Origin: an uncultured Spirochaetales bacterium
Lineage (GTDB): Bacteria; Spirochaetota; Spirochaetia; Sphaerochaetales; Sphaerochaetaceae
Direction of reading: 5' to 3'
Assembly (NCBI GenBank): GCA_949285785.1
Contig: CASEAG010000039.1
Span: forward strand, 62,001-126,000
Length of the DNA: 64,000 bases
Below, piece by piece: positions 47,285-55,248 of this stretch. Position numbers and translations under genes: made by a program. Every line of letters begins with the position of its first letter. The first letter of the stretch is position 1. A model generated the notes under the pieces. That model ran no database searches, had not been told where the DNA came from, and worked only from the letters and a program-made list of their open reading frames with translations.

Positions 47285-48025
47285 GTGTTGATACAGCATA
47301 CCTTAAAGGCTCCTTCAAAAGAACGTTTGGAGGAGCTTTTGTCATTCAGCAGGAATCTCGGTGTCACATTCAAGGACATCGATCTGCTGGAACTGTCCCT
47401 TACACATACCTCCTACGCCAACGAGATGGGAAGCGTGAGCAACGAGCGCCTCGAGTTCCTGGGCGACAGCGTACTTGGACTCGTGTGCGCCGACTATCTG
47501 TACGAATCTCTTCCGGATCATCAGGAGGGTGACCTGTCGCGCATCAAGTCCATGGTCGTCTCGGAGGAGAGCCTCGCGGAGGTGTCGCACAAGCTCGAAC
47601 TGCCGAAGTACATCCATATCGGACATGGCGAGGAGATCAACGGCGGGCGCAGCAAGAAGGCCATTCTCGCCGATGCCATGGAGGCCATCATAGCAGCGAT
47701 CTACCTGGACCAGGGCTTCGAGACAGCCCAGACATATGTGCTCAGCTGGCTCAGGGGACAGGTCGAGAACGTCCTCAAGGGCAGAAACACGAACAAGGAC
47801 TACAAGAGCACACTTCAGGCCTACGCCCAGAAGACCCGTGGCAAGGTGCCCGAGTATTTCCTCGACCGCACGAAGGGGCCTGAGCACAATCCGACATTCT
47901 ACGTGAAGGTCTTCATCGGGCCGAAGTGCTTCGGCCCTGCCAGCGGTGGCAACAAGAAGCAGGCCGAGCAGAATGCAGCCCGCCTTGCCCTGATCAGTCT
48001 GAATCTGATAAAGGAGACCGACTGA
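47285..48025 (+). CDS. rnc: ribonuclease III
   Basis: Endonuclease that cleaves double-stranded RNA in rRNA and mRNA processing. Seen: the signature NERLEFLGDSVLGL near residues 49-62, the catalytic ADAMEAIIAAIYLD segment, and a C-terminal dsRNA-binding domain (KSTLQAYAQKTRGKVPEY...GGNKKQAEQNAARLAL). 246 residues from GTG 47285. The start is uncertain: TTG 47288 or TTG 47339 (with GGAGGAG just upstream) are alternatives. A hairpin sits across the first codons and covers that GGAGGAG. Confidence 0.93.
   Translation: MLIQHTLKAPSKERLEELLSFSRNLGVTFKDIDLLELSLTHTSYANEMGSVSNERLEFLGDSVLGLVCADYLYESLPDHQEGDLSRIKSMVVSEESLAEVSHKLELPKYIHIGHGEEINGGRSKKAILADAMEAIIAAIYLDQGFETAQTYVLSWLRGQVENVLKGRNTNKDYKSTLQAYAQKTRGKVPEYFLDRTKGPEHNPTFYVKVFIGPKCFGPASGGNKKQAEQNAARLALISLNLIKETD
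47305..47340 (+). promoter_or_regulatory. terminator-like hairpin at the start of rnc
   Basis: AAAGGCTCCT (47305-47314) and AGGAGCTTTT (47331-47340) form a 10-bp stem with one G-U pair around a 16-base loop; four Ts end the second arm. It lies at the acpP-rnc junction, inside the 5' end of rnc, and includes the GGAGGAG that could serve a downstream TTG start. It could attenuate rnc transcription, hide its ribosome site, or be cut by RNase III itself. Confidence 0.55.
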
Positions 48026-48050
48026 CCCTGCGTGCGGGCCATGACAGATG

Positions 48051-48076
48051 AGGCATCCGGTGAACGGATGCCTTTT
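48051..48076 (+). terminator. intrinsic terminator after rnc
   Basis: AGGCATCCG (48051-48059) and CGGATGCCT (48065-48073) form a perfect 9-bp stem with a 5-base loop, followed by a T run (48073-48076) and a second one a few bases on. Confidence 0.85.
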
Positions 48077-48379
48077 CCGTCTTTTGTGGAATATATGTCA
48101 GTCACGGTATTGTCACGTGTCTGGGTATGGAACTTGTCCTCTTCATGTTTCCGGATAGTGCAAGCCAGAGTCGTTGACCATTGCTTTTCTGGAAAGGATC
48201 CGGCCTAGCCGACGGTCGTCTCGAGTCTCCTACGGCATGGAATACTGCTCCTTCCGGTTTCCGGAATCCTGCATATCCGATGAGTTCATCTTTTCATTCT
48301 TACGGCTAGTCTCGACACCCTCGTCATGAGCGGGAATATCTGCATACATGGCTGAGGAAAACGGGCATGGGAGAAAGGG
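48077..48379. other. non-coding gap, nothing recognised
   Basis: About 300 bases between the rnc terminator and the minus-strand terminator, with lower GC than the neighbouring genes. I find no tRNA, known RNA motif or convincing gene. A 39-codon minus-strand frame starting near 48348 (MYADIPAHDE) has no ribosome site. A plus-strand frame from 48367 crosses the minus-strand terminator and enters a real gene antisense. Confidence 0.5.
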
Positions 48380-48421
48380 AAAAAAGCGGCTGGTCGATCA
48401 AGGGGGTTGATCATACCAGCC
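48380..48421 (-). terminator. intrinsic terminator of the activase operon
   Basis: Read on the minus strand, GGCTGGT and ACCAGCC (48415-48421 and 48388-48394) enclose a second stem GATCAA/TTGATC, and six Ts follow (48380-48385). It lies about 115 bases after the last stop codon; a weaker TCGC/GCGA hairpin with five Ts precedes it. Confidence 0.85.
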
Positions 48422-48535
48422 TAAGGAGGTGCAAACCAAACGGGGTTCACAGGAATTACAAGTTATTGTTATATCGGAATTTGCAATCCGTCAAGAAAAA
48501 TCGCCGTAAGCGAGTGGGATTGGCCTCCCTGTGTC

Positions 48536-49801
48536 TCATGCCTTCTCATTCTCGTCTTCAAGACGCTCTCTTGCAACCGAGAGCATCAGCTTGATCCTGT
48601 TCTCCTGGTTCACGCGTGACTGCGAGGGGTCGTAGTCGATCGGCACGATATTGCTTTCAGGATACTTCTCCTTAAGCGGCCTTATCATGCCCTTGGCGCA
48701 GATATGGTTCGGCAGGCATCCGAAGGGCTGTGTCGTTATGATGTTCGAGTATCCCTTCTTTATGAGCTCGACCATTTCGGCCGTCAGCAACCAGCCTTCG
48801 CCCATCTTGCAGCCGGTGTCTATGATCTGGCTTGCGTATTCCTGCAGCTCCTTTATCGTGGCAGGTGGCACGAACTCCGGGTGGCGCGTGATGGCCTTCT
48901 CGAGAAGGTGCTCGTAGCGGGCCAGAAACGGCATCCCGAAGTGTTTCATGACGAAGGCGTACTTCCTGCCTCTTCCGTAATACTCGCTGTCCTTTATACC
49001 GTTGGAGAAGCCGTACAGGACGAAACCCAGGAGGGCGGGGACCATGACCTCGCAGCCTTCCGATTCCAGGAAGTCCTCCAGGTTGTTGTTGCCAAGCGGT
49101 GCGTACTTCAGATATATCTCTCCGACGACACCGACCTTGACCTTCCTGCGGCTCCGGTCGACCCTGATCGAGGCGAAGTCGTCCGACATGGCGTACAGGT
49201 TCCTCTTCATCCATCGACCAAGGTAATGGCGGTTCTCCTTGTAGCAGGAGTCGATGTATCCGGTCCACTTTTCGACCATGCGGTCCGTATCGCCCCTGTT
49301 CACCTCGTATGGCCTGACCTGGTGGGAGAGAAGCATGAGCATGTCGCCGTAGATCAGCCCCGACAGTGCCTGCAGAAGCATCGACGGCGTGATCGTGAAG
49401 CCCGGGTTCCTGTTCATTCCGCTGAGGTTCAGCGATATGACCGGAATCTGGGGATAGCCGGCCCTCTCCAGCGCCTTGATCAGCAGGAAGTAGTAGTTGC
49501 TGGCCCTGCAGCCTCCGCCTGTCTGGGAGATGGCCAGAGCGCACCTGTCAGGATCGCATACGCCACGCTTGAGTGCATCCAGCATCTGTCCGATGACCAG
49601 GAGAGCGGGGTAGCACATGTCGTTGTGCACGTACTTCAGCCCCTCCTCGATGACCGTGTGGGATGAATTGGTCAGCAGTATTATCCTGTAGCCATGCAGC
49701 TCGAACGGGCGCTTCATGACGTTGAAGTGTATCGGGCTCATGTTGGGGATGAGGATGGTATAGTCCTTCTTCATCTCCTTCGTGAACGGTATGCTAGGCA
49801 T
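48536..49801 (-). CDS. 2-hydroxyglutaryl-CoA dehydratase D-component-like protein (C-terminal partner of the activase)
   Basis: Belongs to the family (COG3581-like) that in many bacteria forms the C-terminal part of a ~1400-residue CoA-enzyme activase protein. Seen: NDMCYPALLVIGQMLDAL near residue 60, SQTGGGCRASNYYFLL with Cys, and TTQPFGCLPNHICAKGM near the end, giving conserved Cys positions that could hold an iron-sulfur cluster. 421 residues. The ATG at 49801 overlaps the upstream gene by 8 bases, with GAGGAG in place, so the two are made together. The biochemical role of this family is not established. Confidence 0.82.
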   Translation of the reverse strand: MPSIPFTKEMKKDYTILIPNMSPIHFNVMKRPFELHGYRIILLTNSSHTVIEEGLKYVHNDMCYPALLVIGQMLDALKRGVCDPDRCALAISQTGGGCRASNYYFLLIKALERAGYPQIPVISLNLSGMNRNPGFTITPSMLLQALSGLIYGDMLMLLSHQVRPYEVNRGDTDRMVEKWTGYIDSCYKENRHYLGRWMKRNLYAMSDDFASIRVDRSRRKVKVGVVGEIYLKYAPLGNNNLEDFLESEGCEVMVPALLGFVLYGFSNGIKDSEYYGRGRKYAFVMKHFGMPFLARYEHLLEKAITRHPEFVPPATIKELQEYASQIIDTGCKMGEGWLLTAEMVELIKKGYSNIITTQPFGCLPNHICAKGMIRPLKEKYPESNIVPIDYDPSQSRVNQENRIKLMLSVARERLEDENEKA

Positions 49802-52715
49802 TTGTCTTCTTCTCCTCAAGGGCTGCGAAGAGGCTTCTCAGACGGATTCTGACGGCCCCGACGTTCGTGATCTCGTCGATCTTTATCATCGTGTAGATCC
49901 TGTCCTTCTCGCGCAGGATCTCGCGCACCTCGTCGCTGGTGACGGCATCCAGACCGCATCCGAAGGATATGAACTGCACGAGGTCCATGTCCTCATGCTC
50001 CCTGACGTAGTAGGCTGCATCATACAACCTTGCGTGATAGGTCCACTGGTTGAGGACCCTGACGTCATGCCGGCTCTCCTTGTAGCTGATGCTGTCCTCG
50101 CTGATGACGTAGGCTCCAAGAGTCAGTATGAGGCGGTCGATGCCGTGGTTCGTCTCTCCATCGACATGGTATGGTCTGCCGCACAGCACTATTATCCGCT
50201 TGCCGTCCCTGTGGGCCCTCTCGACGATCTCCTCGCCGCGCCTGACCACCTTCTCATGGTAGCTGTGCAGCTCCTGGAAGGCATGTGCGACGGCCTTGGC
50301 GACGGTGCGCCTGGGTATGTCGAAGGTCTCGGCGATCCGCCGTGTCAGGTGCTTCTCGTTCTCTAGGCTGAGATAGGGGTAGTAGAAGGGGGTGCCCCTG
50401 AGGTCCATGTTGGAGTGGACCACCTCGGCGTAATATGCGACGACAGGGCAGTTGAAGTGGTTGGTACCCTTCTCCTCGTCGACGTTGTAGCTGGAGCAGG
50501 GCAGGAAGATCGCATCGACCTTCTTGTCCAGCAGGGCCTCGATGTGGCCGTGCATCAGCTTTGCGGGGAAGCATACCGTGTCGGAGGGTATCGAGCCCTG
50601 ACCCTTCACGTAGAGATCCCTGTTTGACTTGCCGGACACCACCACATCCCATCCGAGATCGGTGAAGAGCGTATGCCAGAACGGCAGCAGCTCCCACATC
50701 CCCAGGGCCATGGGAAGGCCCATGGTGCCCCGCGTGGCGGAGCCGTTGCGCTTCGAGGCGTATTCATCGAACAGCTGTTCCTTGTAGGCGTAGATGTCCG
50801 TGAGCTCCGGGTCCAGGACCTTCGTCTTCGCGACAGGCCGTTCGCAGCGGTTGCCGCTGATCAGCCTCCTGCCTCCTGCAAAAGTGTTGATCGTCAGCAG
50901 ACAGTGGTTTGTGCAGCCGTTGCACTTGGTGCTCTTCACGTCATGGGTGAACTCGCGGATCTCGCCTTCGGAGAGTATCGCCGAGGTGTCGCGACCTTCT
51001 GCCGAGCTTCTGCGCTTCGCGTAGAGCGCCGCACCGAAGGCCCCCATCAGACCCGCGATGTTGGGTCTGATCACATCGGCACCGATCTCCTTCTCGAAGG
51101 CCCTCAGGACGGCATCGTTGAGGAAGGTGCCTCCCTGGACCACTATGTGACGGCCGAGCGACTCTGCACTTGTGGCCCTGATGACCTTGTAGATGGCGTT
51201 CTTCACGACGGATATCGCAAGACCTGCGGAGATGTCCTCCAACAGGGCTCCATCCTTCTGCGCCTGCTTTACGGACGAGTTCATGAAGACCGTGCACCTG
51301 CTTCCCAGGTCGACCGGATGCTTCGACTTTATTGCGGCGGCCGCGAATTCGCTGACCGACTTTCCAAGGGCGACGGCGAAGGTCTGCAGGAACGATCCGC
51401 AGCCTGACGAGCAGGCCTCGTTCAGGAAGATGTCGTCGATGCTCTCGTCGCGTATCTTGAAGCACTTCATGTCCTGCCCGCCGATGTCGATGATGAAGTC
51501 CACGTCCGGCATGAAGAAGCGTGCCCCGATGAAGTGGGCCTGGGTCTCCACCAGGGAGTAGTCCAGGTTGAAGGCCGCCTTCATCAGGTCCTCTCCGTAA
51601 CCTGTGCTGGCTGCGCCTGCAAGCGTTATGTACGGGAACTGCTCGTAGAAGGACATCAGGAAGGACTCGACGGCCTGGATCGGGTTGCCGTTGTTGGGAC
51701 TGTAGCGGGACAGCAGAAGATCTCCGTCCTGGCTGATGATGCACATCTTTATCGTCGTGGATCCGGAGTCGATTCCAAGGTAGGCCTTGCCGACATAGGC
51801 CGATGGATCCGCCGACTTCACGCAGTCCCTGTCATGCCGTTGTCGGAAGAGCCTGTAGTCCTCATCGTCCTTGAACAGCGGCTCGAACTGGACGTACTTG
51901 CCTTCGCCTGAGTAGGATTCGATGCGCTGGATGCATTCCTGCACCGTAAGTCTCTCGCTGGTCTTCGTCAGCGCTGTTCCCAGGGCGACATAGTAGAGCG
52001 AGTTCTCAGGGCAGATGCCCTTCGTTCCAAGCGCCTCGTCGAACCTGGCCCTGAGAGTCGGTATGAATGTCAGCGGACCTCCGAGATAGACGATGCGTCC
52101 GGTGATCTTACGGCCCTGTGCGAGACCTGCTATGGTCTGGTTGACGACGGCCACGAGGATGGATGCCGCGATGTCCTCGACCTTCGCCCCCTGGTTGATC
52201 AGGGGCTGGACATCCGTCTTGGCGAACACTCCGCAACGGCTTGCGATCGTGTATGTCTGTGTGGCGCGGCTGGCGTAGTACTCCATGTCGTCTCGTCCGA
52301 TGCCGAGCAGCGTCGCCATCTGGTCGATGAAGGCTCCGGTTCCTCCGGCGCAGCTGCCGTTCATCCTCACTTCGAGTCCGCCGGTGAGGAAGAGGATCTT
52401 GGCATCCTCTCCGCCAAGCTCGATTATTGCATCCGTGTCGGGAATGTAGTGCTTCGCGGCGTTGCGCGTCGCATACACCTCCTGGACGAACGGGATGCCG
52501 CAGTCAGTGGCAAGTCCCATTCCGGCCGAGCCGGAGATTGCGATGCTCACCGGCTCGTCCTTCACGATCGGCAGGATGCGCTCGAGCATCTCCTTGGTCT
52601 TGTCTATTATCTCGGACAGGTGCCTCTCGTACTGGGAGAACAGTATCCTGTCGTCTTCATCGAGCACGACGACCTTGATGGTCGTCGACCCGATATCTAT
52701 TCCCACTCGATACAT
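49794..52715 (-). CDS. double-domain acyl-CoA dehydratase activase family protein (BcrAD/BadFG type, DUF2229)
   Basis: 973-residue ATPase of the ASKHA fold. The N-terminal half repeats the activase unit twice: GIDIGSTTIKVVVLD at residue 5 with NGSCAGGTGAF, and GIDSGSTTIKMCII at about 317 with NEACSSGCGSF; the single Cys in each is where activators bind an interfacial [4Fe-4S] cluster. After about 640 follows a DUF2229-like part with KCNGCTNHC and CFPAKLMHGHIEALL. Relatives are often one chain of about 1400 residues; here the last part is the next gene. TATATT ends 10 bases before the ATG and there is no ribosome site. Family knowledge suggests ATP-driven electron transfer, but the partner enzyme is unknown. 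Confidence 0.87.
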   Translation of the reverse strand: MYRVGIDIGSTTIKVVVLDEDDRILFSQYERHLSEIIDKTKEMLERILPIVKDEPVSIAISGSAGMGLATDCGIPFVQEVYATRNAAKHYIPDTDAIIELGGEDAKILFLTGGLEVRMNGSCAGGTGAFIDQMATLLGIGRDDMEYYASRATQTYTIASRCGVFAKTDVQPLINQGAKVEDIAASILVAVVNQTIAGLAQGRKITGRIVYLGGPLTFIPTLRARFDEALGTKGICPENSLYYVALGTALTKTSERLTVQECIQRIESYSGEGKYVQFEPLFKDDEDYRLFRQRHDRDCVKSADPSAYVGKAYLGIDSGSTTIKMCIISQDGDLLLSRYSPNNGNPIQAVESFLMSFYEQFPYITLAGAASTGYGEDLMKAAFNLDYSLVETQAHFIGARFFMPDVDFIIDIGGQDMKCFKIRDESIDDIFLNEACSSGCGSFLQTFAVALGKSVSEFAAAAIKSKHPVDLGSRCTVFMNSSVKQAQKDGALLEDISAGLAISVVKNAIYKVIRATSAESLGRHIVVQGGTFLNDAVLRAFEKEIGADVIRPNIAGLMGAFGAALYAKRRSSAEGRDTSAILSEGEIREFTHDVKSTKCNGCTNHCLLTINTFAGGRRLISGNRCERPVAKTKVLDPELTDIYAYKEQLFDEYASKRNGSATRGTMGLPMALGMWELLPFWHTLFTDLGWDVVVSGKSNRDLYVKGQGSIPSDTVCFPAKLMHGHIEALLDKKVDAIFLPCSSYNVDEEKGTNHFNCPVVAYYAEVVHSNMDLRGTPFYYPYLSLENEKHLTRRIAETFDIPRRTVAKAVAHAFQELHSYHEKVVRRGEEIVERAHRDGKRIIVLCGRPYHVDGETNHGIDRLILTLGAYVISEDSISYKESRHDVRVLNQWTYHARLYDAAYYVREHEDMDLVQFISFGCGLDAVTSDEVREILREKDRIYTMIKIDEITNVGAVRIRLRSLFAALEEKKTNA

Positions 52716-52725
52716 ATCTATAAAA

Positions 52726-52731
52726 AATATA
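52726..52731 (-). promoter_or_regulatory. -10 box of the activase operon
   Basis: On the minus strand TATATT (52726-52731) ends 10 bases before the ATG at 52715; no clear -35 box is found at 16-18 bases. The AT-rich stretch between thiI and this gene (52716-52833) also holds a GGAAGG/CCTTCC inverted repeat (52749-52774), perhaps the end signal of thiI. Confidence 0.35.
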
Positions 52732-52833
52732 GTAAATCGGTGTTTGAAGGAAGGCTTTGAGGCAACAACCTTCCATATTAATCAAAACCTTTCCATTGCA
52801 AATATGCGGCTTCCATACTTGTCATCAACCCCG

Positions 52834-54066
52834 TCAGATGCTGTCATCAGCCCTGTCGAGCCTGTCCGCGAAGCTCCAGGTGCCTGTCGGCTCGCCATTT
52901 GCGTCATAAGAGTAGATGACGGTCTCCCTCAGCGCCCTGTCGATGAAGTCATCCATGCCCAGCGATTCGTACTGGAGTCTCATCTCGTCCTTGTCAGGAT
53001 TCGTCACGGGGTGTTTCGGTGAGAAGATGACACAGCAGTCCTCATATGGAAGGATGCTGGTCTCGTAGGTCCCGATCCTCCTGGCGAGCGTGATGATCTC
53101 CTCCTTGTCGAACCCCACCAGCGGGCGCAGGACCAGATGGTCCGCCATGCTGTCGGTGAACGCCATTGCGGGAAGTGTCTGGCTCGCGACCTGGCTGAGA
53201 GCCTCTCCTGTAACGATGCACTGCATGCCCTCCGTTCTGACCACCCGGCTTGCGAGCTTCATCATGCTGGCACGGAACATGAGCGTGGTGGCGTCCTCAT
53301 GCGCCTTGTCCTTGATGTTCAGCTGTCCATCGGTGAACGGCACGACGAACAGCCTGGTGCCGTTGAGGTAGGGCGCTATCGTGCGGGCGAGCGTCTTGAC
53401 CTTCTCCAGGGCCTCGTCGCTCGTATATGGATATGCGTGGAAGTACAGGCAGTCCAGCTTCACTCCGCGCTTCGCCATCTCGTATGCGGCCACGGGGCTG
53501 TCGATGCCGCCGCTCAGAAGCAGCAGACCGCGACCCGCCGTACCGGCCGGAAGGCCTCTTGGCCCTGCGTTGTCGCTAGTGTAGAGGAATGCCTGGTTGC
53601 GTATCTCCAGATGAAGCACGAGATCCGGCCTCCTGAGATCCACCTCGAGAGACGGGAAGACCTCGTGAACCACTTCGGCAAGCCTGCATGCCATATCGTA
53701 GCTGTGGTACGGGAAGCTCTTGTCCTCCCTCCTTGCAACGACCTTGAAGGTCCTCATGCCGGTCGCGTCGAACTTCGAGAGCAGATCCTTCGCCTTCTCG
53801 AAAATCGTCTCGAGTCTCTTCTCGCACATGACGGCCTCCGCCCATCCGACTATGCCGAATGTCGTGGAGAGGGCCTTCTCTATGCGCTCCCGTGGACACT
53901 CCTCGTCGACGAAGAGGAAGATGCGCCCCTTCTGGCGCTGAGTGGTCGAATGATATGGGCGCAGCTTATCCTTGATGTTGTTCTTGAGCCTCTTCTCGAA
54001 GAGGCCCCTGTTGAGTCCCTTGAGGGATATCTCGCCCTCTTTGATCAGATATAGATGCTTTGGCAT
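52834..54066 (-). CDS. thiI: tRNA 4-thiouridine sulfurtransferase ThiI
   Basis: Adenylates and thiolates U8 of tRNAs, and in some bacteria passes sulfur to thiamine synthesis. Seen: an N-terminal ferredoxin-like region and THUMP domain (MRTFKVVARREDKSFPYHS), then the PP-loop LLLLSGGIDSPVAAYEMAKRG near residues 181-201. 410 residues, without the C-terminal rhodanese domain of E. coli ThiI, so sulfur transfer probably relies on the desulfurase encoded directly upstream. GGGAG lies 9 bases before the ATG at 54066. Confidence 0.93.
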   Translation of the reverse strand: MPKHLYLIKEGEISLKGLNRGLFEKRLKNNIKDKLRPYHSTTQRQKGRIFLFVDEECPRERIEKALSTTFGIVGWAEAVMCEKRLETIFEKAKDLLSKFDATGMRTFKVVARREDKSFPYHSYDMACRLAEVVHEVFPSLEVDLRRPDLVLHLEIRNQAFLYTSDNAGPRGLPAGTAGRGLLLLSGGIDSPVAAYEMAKRGVKLDCLYFHAYPYTSDEALEKVKTLARTIAPYLNGTRLFVVPFTDGQLNIKDKAHEDATTLMFRASMMKLASRVVRTEGMQCIVTGEALSQVASQTLPAMAFTDSMADHLVLRPLVGFDKEEIITLARRIGTYETSILPYEDCCVIFSPKHPVTNPDKDEMRLQYESLGMDDFIDRALRETVIYSYDANGEPTGTWSFADRLDRADDSI

Positions 54067-54069
54067 GTT

Positions 54070-55185
54070 CTAGAGCTCCCTGATGGCCTTGGCCAGGCCT
54101 TCCGCCTCTTCGATGGTGTTGTCACGCGAGAAGGATATCCTGATCGCACCGGAGGCATACCGGTCGAATCCGCATGCGCGGTAGATCGACTCCGCCTTGC
54201 CCCTTGCGTTGTTCGAGCACGCCGAGCCGGAGGACACCAGGTAGCCCTTGTCCTGGAGCATCCTCAGCGCCACCTCGGAAGGCAGCGGCGTGGCAAGCGA
54301 GAGTATGTATGGCGTCGTGCCGGTCTCGGGAGAGAGCACCTTGATGCGGCTTCCTGCCAGCGTGTCCCTGACGAGACGGTTCATCTTCAGTATGTGTCCG
54401 TCGTCCCTGTCGTCCAGCTGGCTGCAGGCCGTGGCCAGCGCCGCGATCGCCGGCAGGTTCTCCGTGCCTCCCCTGATGCCTCCTTCCTGCCCACCTCCAT
54501 GGGAGAGCACCTGGAGCCGGCCGCTGGCGAGGTATAGTATGCCGACACCTCTTGGCCCGTGGATCTTGTGTCCGGAGAACGAGGCCCCGTCGACGTCAAG
54601 ACCGGCGAGAGTGAAGTCCGTCTTGCCCAGGGCCTGCACGCAGTCGCTGAAGAAGAAGATTCTTCTGCCGAATTCGGCTTCCTTCCTCCTGATGACCTGA
54701 GACAGCCCTGCGATGTCCTGAATCGTTCCAAGGACGTTGTTTACGGCCATCACCGCGACAAGCCTGGTAGACTTCGTAAGCATTCCTTCCAAAGTCTCCG
54801 GGTCGACGAATCCTCCTCTGGCGGGTATCGTGCGCACACTCCAGCCCTTTTCCTTGAGTATGGGGACGTATGCGCTCACGGCCTCGTGCTCGATTGCCGA
54901 TATCAGGACCTCTCCAGGTGTCTTCGCCCACAGCAGGGATGACATGACGATGCCGATCGACTCCGTGGCTCCGCTGGTGAAGAAGATGCTTCCGCCCTTC
55001 ACGCCAAGGGCCTTCGCCACCCTGGAGCGCGAGTCCTCCAGCAGCCTGTGGCTATCGCGGCCCGCCTCATAGGATGCGGACGGGTTCGCCATGTATTCCA
55101 GCGCCGTATCCTCATATGTCTTCAGACATGCGCGGCTGATCGGAGTCGTTGCGGCATTGTCGAAATAACAGGTTTTCGTCTGCAT
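54070..55185 (-). CDS. cysteine desulfurase (IscS/NifS family)
   Basis: PLP enzyme that takes sulfur from cysteine as a persulfide. Seen: the N-terminal YFDNAATTPIS, the PLP lysine in SFSGHKIHGPRGVG, GGGQEGGIRGGTEN and the active-site Cys in SSGSACSNN. 371 residues. It is 3 bases from thiI, so its likely task is sulfur supply to ThiI; no iscU or suf genes are near. Start 55185 (MQTKTCYF) fits the family. It lies 7 bases after a CAGAAT box; AGG is the only purine-rich hint of a ribosome site. The frame is open 19 codons further but overlaps the promoter region. Confidence 0.92.
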   Translation of the reverse strand: MQTKTCYFDNAATTPISRACLKTYEDTALEYMANPSASYEAGRDSHRLLEDSRSRVAKALGVKGGSIFFTSGATESIGIVMSSLLWAKTPGEVLISAIEHEAVSAYVPILKEKGWSVRTIPARGGFVDPETLEGMLTKSTRLVAVMAVNNVLGTIQDIAGLSQVIRRKEAEFGRRIFFFSDCVQALGKTDFTLAGLDVDGASFSGHKIHGPRGVGILYLASGRLQVLSHGGGQEGGIRGGTENLPAIAALATACSQLDDRDDGHILKMNRLVRDTLAGSRIKVLSPETGTTPYILSLATPLPSEVALRMLQDKGYLVSSGSACSNNARGKAESIYRACGFDRYASGAIRISFSRDNTIEEAEGLAKAIREL

Positions 55186-55192
55186 GGCACCT

Positions 55193-55242
55193 ATTCTGTC
55201 CAATCGTGGGCAAAGACACAAGAGCGTCATGTGTGTTATCAT
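55193..55242. promoter_or_regulatory. divergent leaderless promoters of the desulfurase and aroB
   Basis: Minus strand: TTGTGT (55216-55221), 17 bases, CAGAAT (55193-55198), then 7 bases to the ATG at 55185. Plus strand: AAGACA (55213-55218), 18 bases, TATCAT (55237-55242), then 6 bases to the ATG at 55249. The two -35 boxes overlap, so the polymerases would compete for the 63 bases between the genes. Confidence 0.45.
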
Positions 55243-55248
55243 CGCATC

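Noticed and set aside
48388-48421. A nested hairpin first taken for a plus-strand small RNA followed by an AAGGAGGTG ribosome site
   Set aside because: Read on the minus strand the same hairpin is followed by six Ts and lies just downstream of the last gene of the minus-strand operon, so it is simply that operon's terminator.
48367-48594. A 75-codon plus-strand frame starting MGEREKSGW
   Set aside because: It runs across the minus-strand terminator of the activase operon and enters that operon's last gene antisense; no ribosome site and no protein-like pattern.
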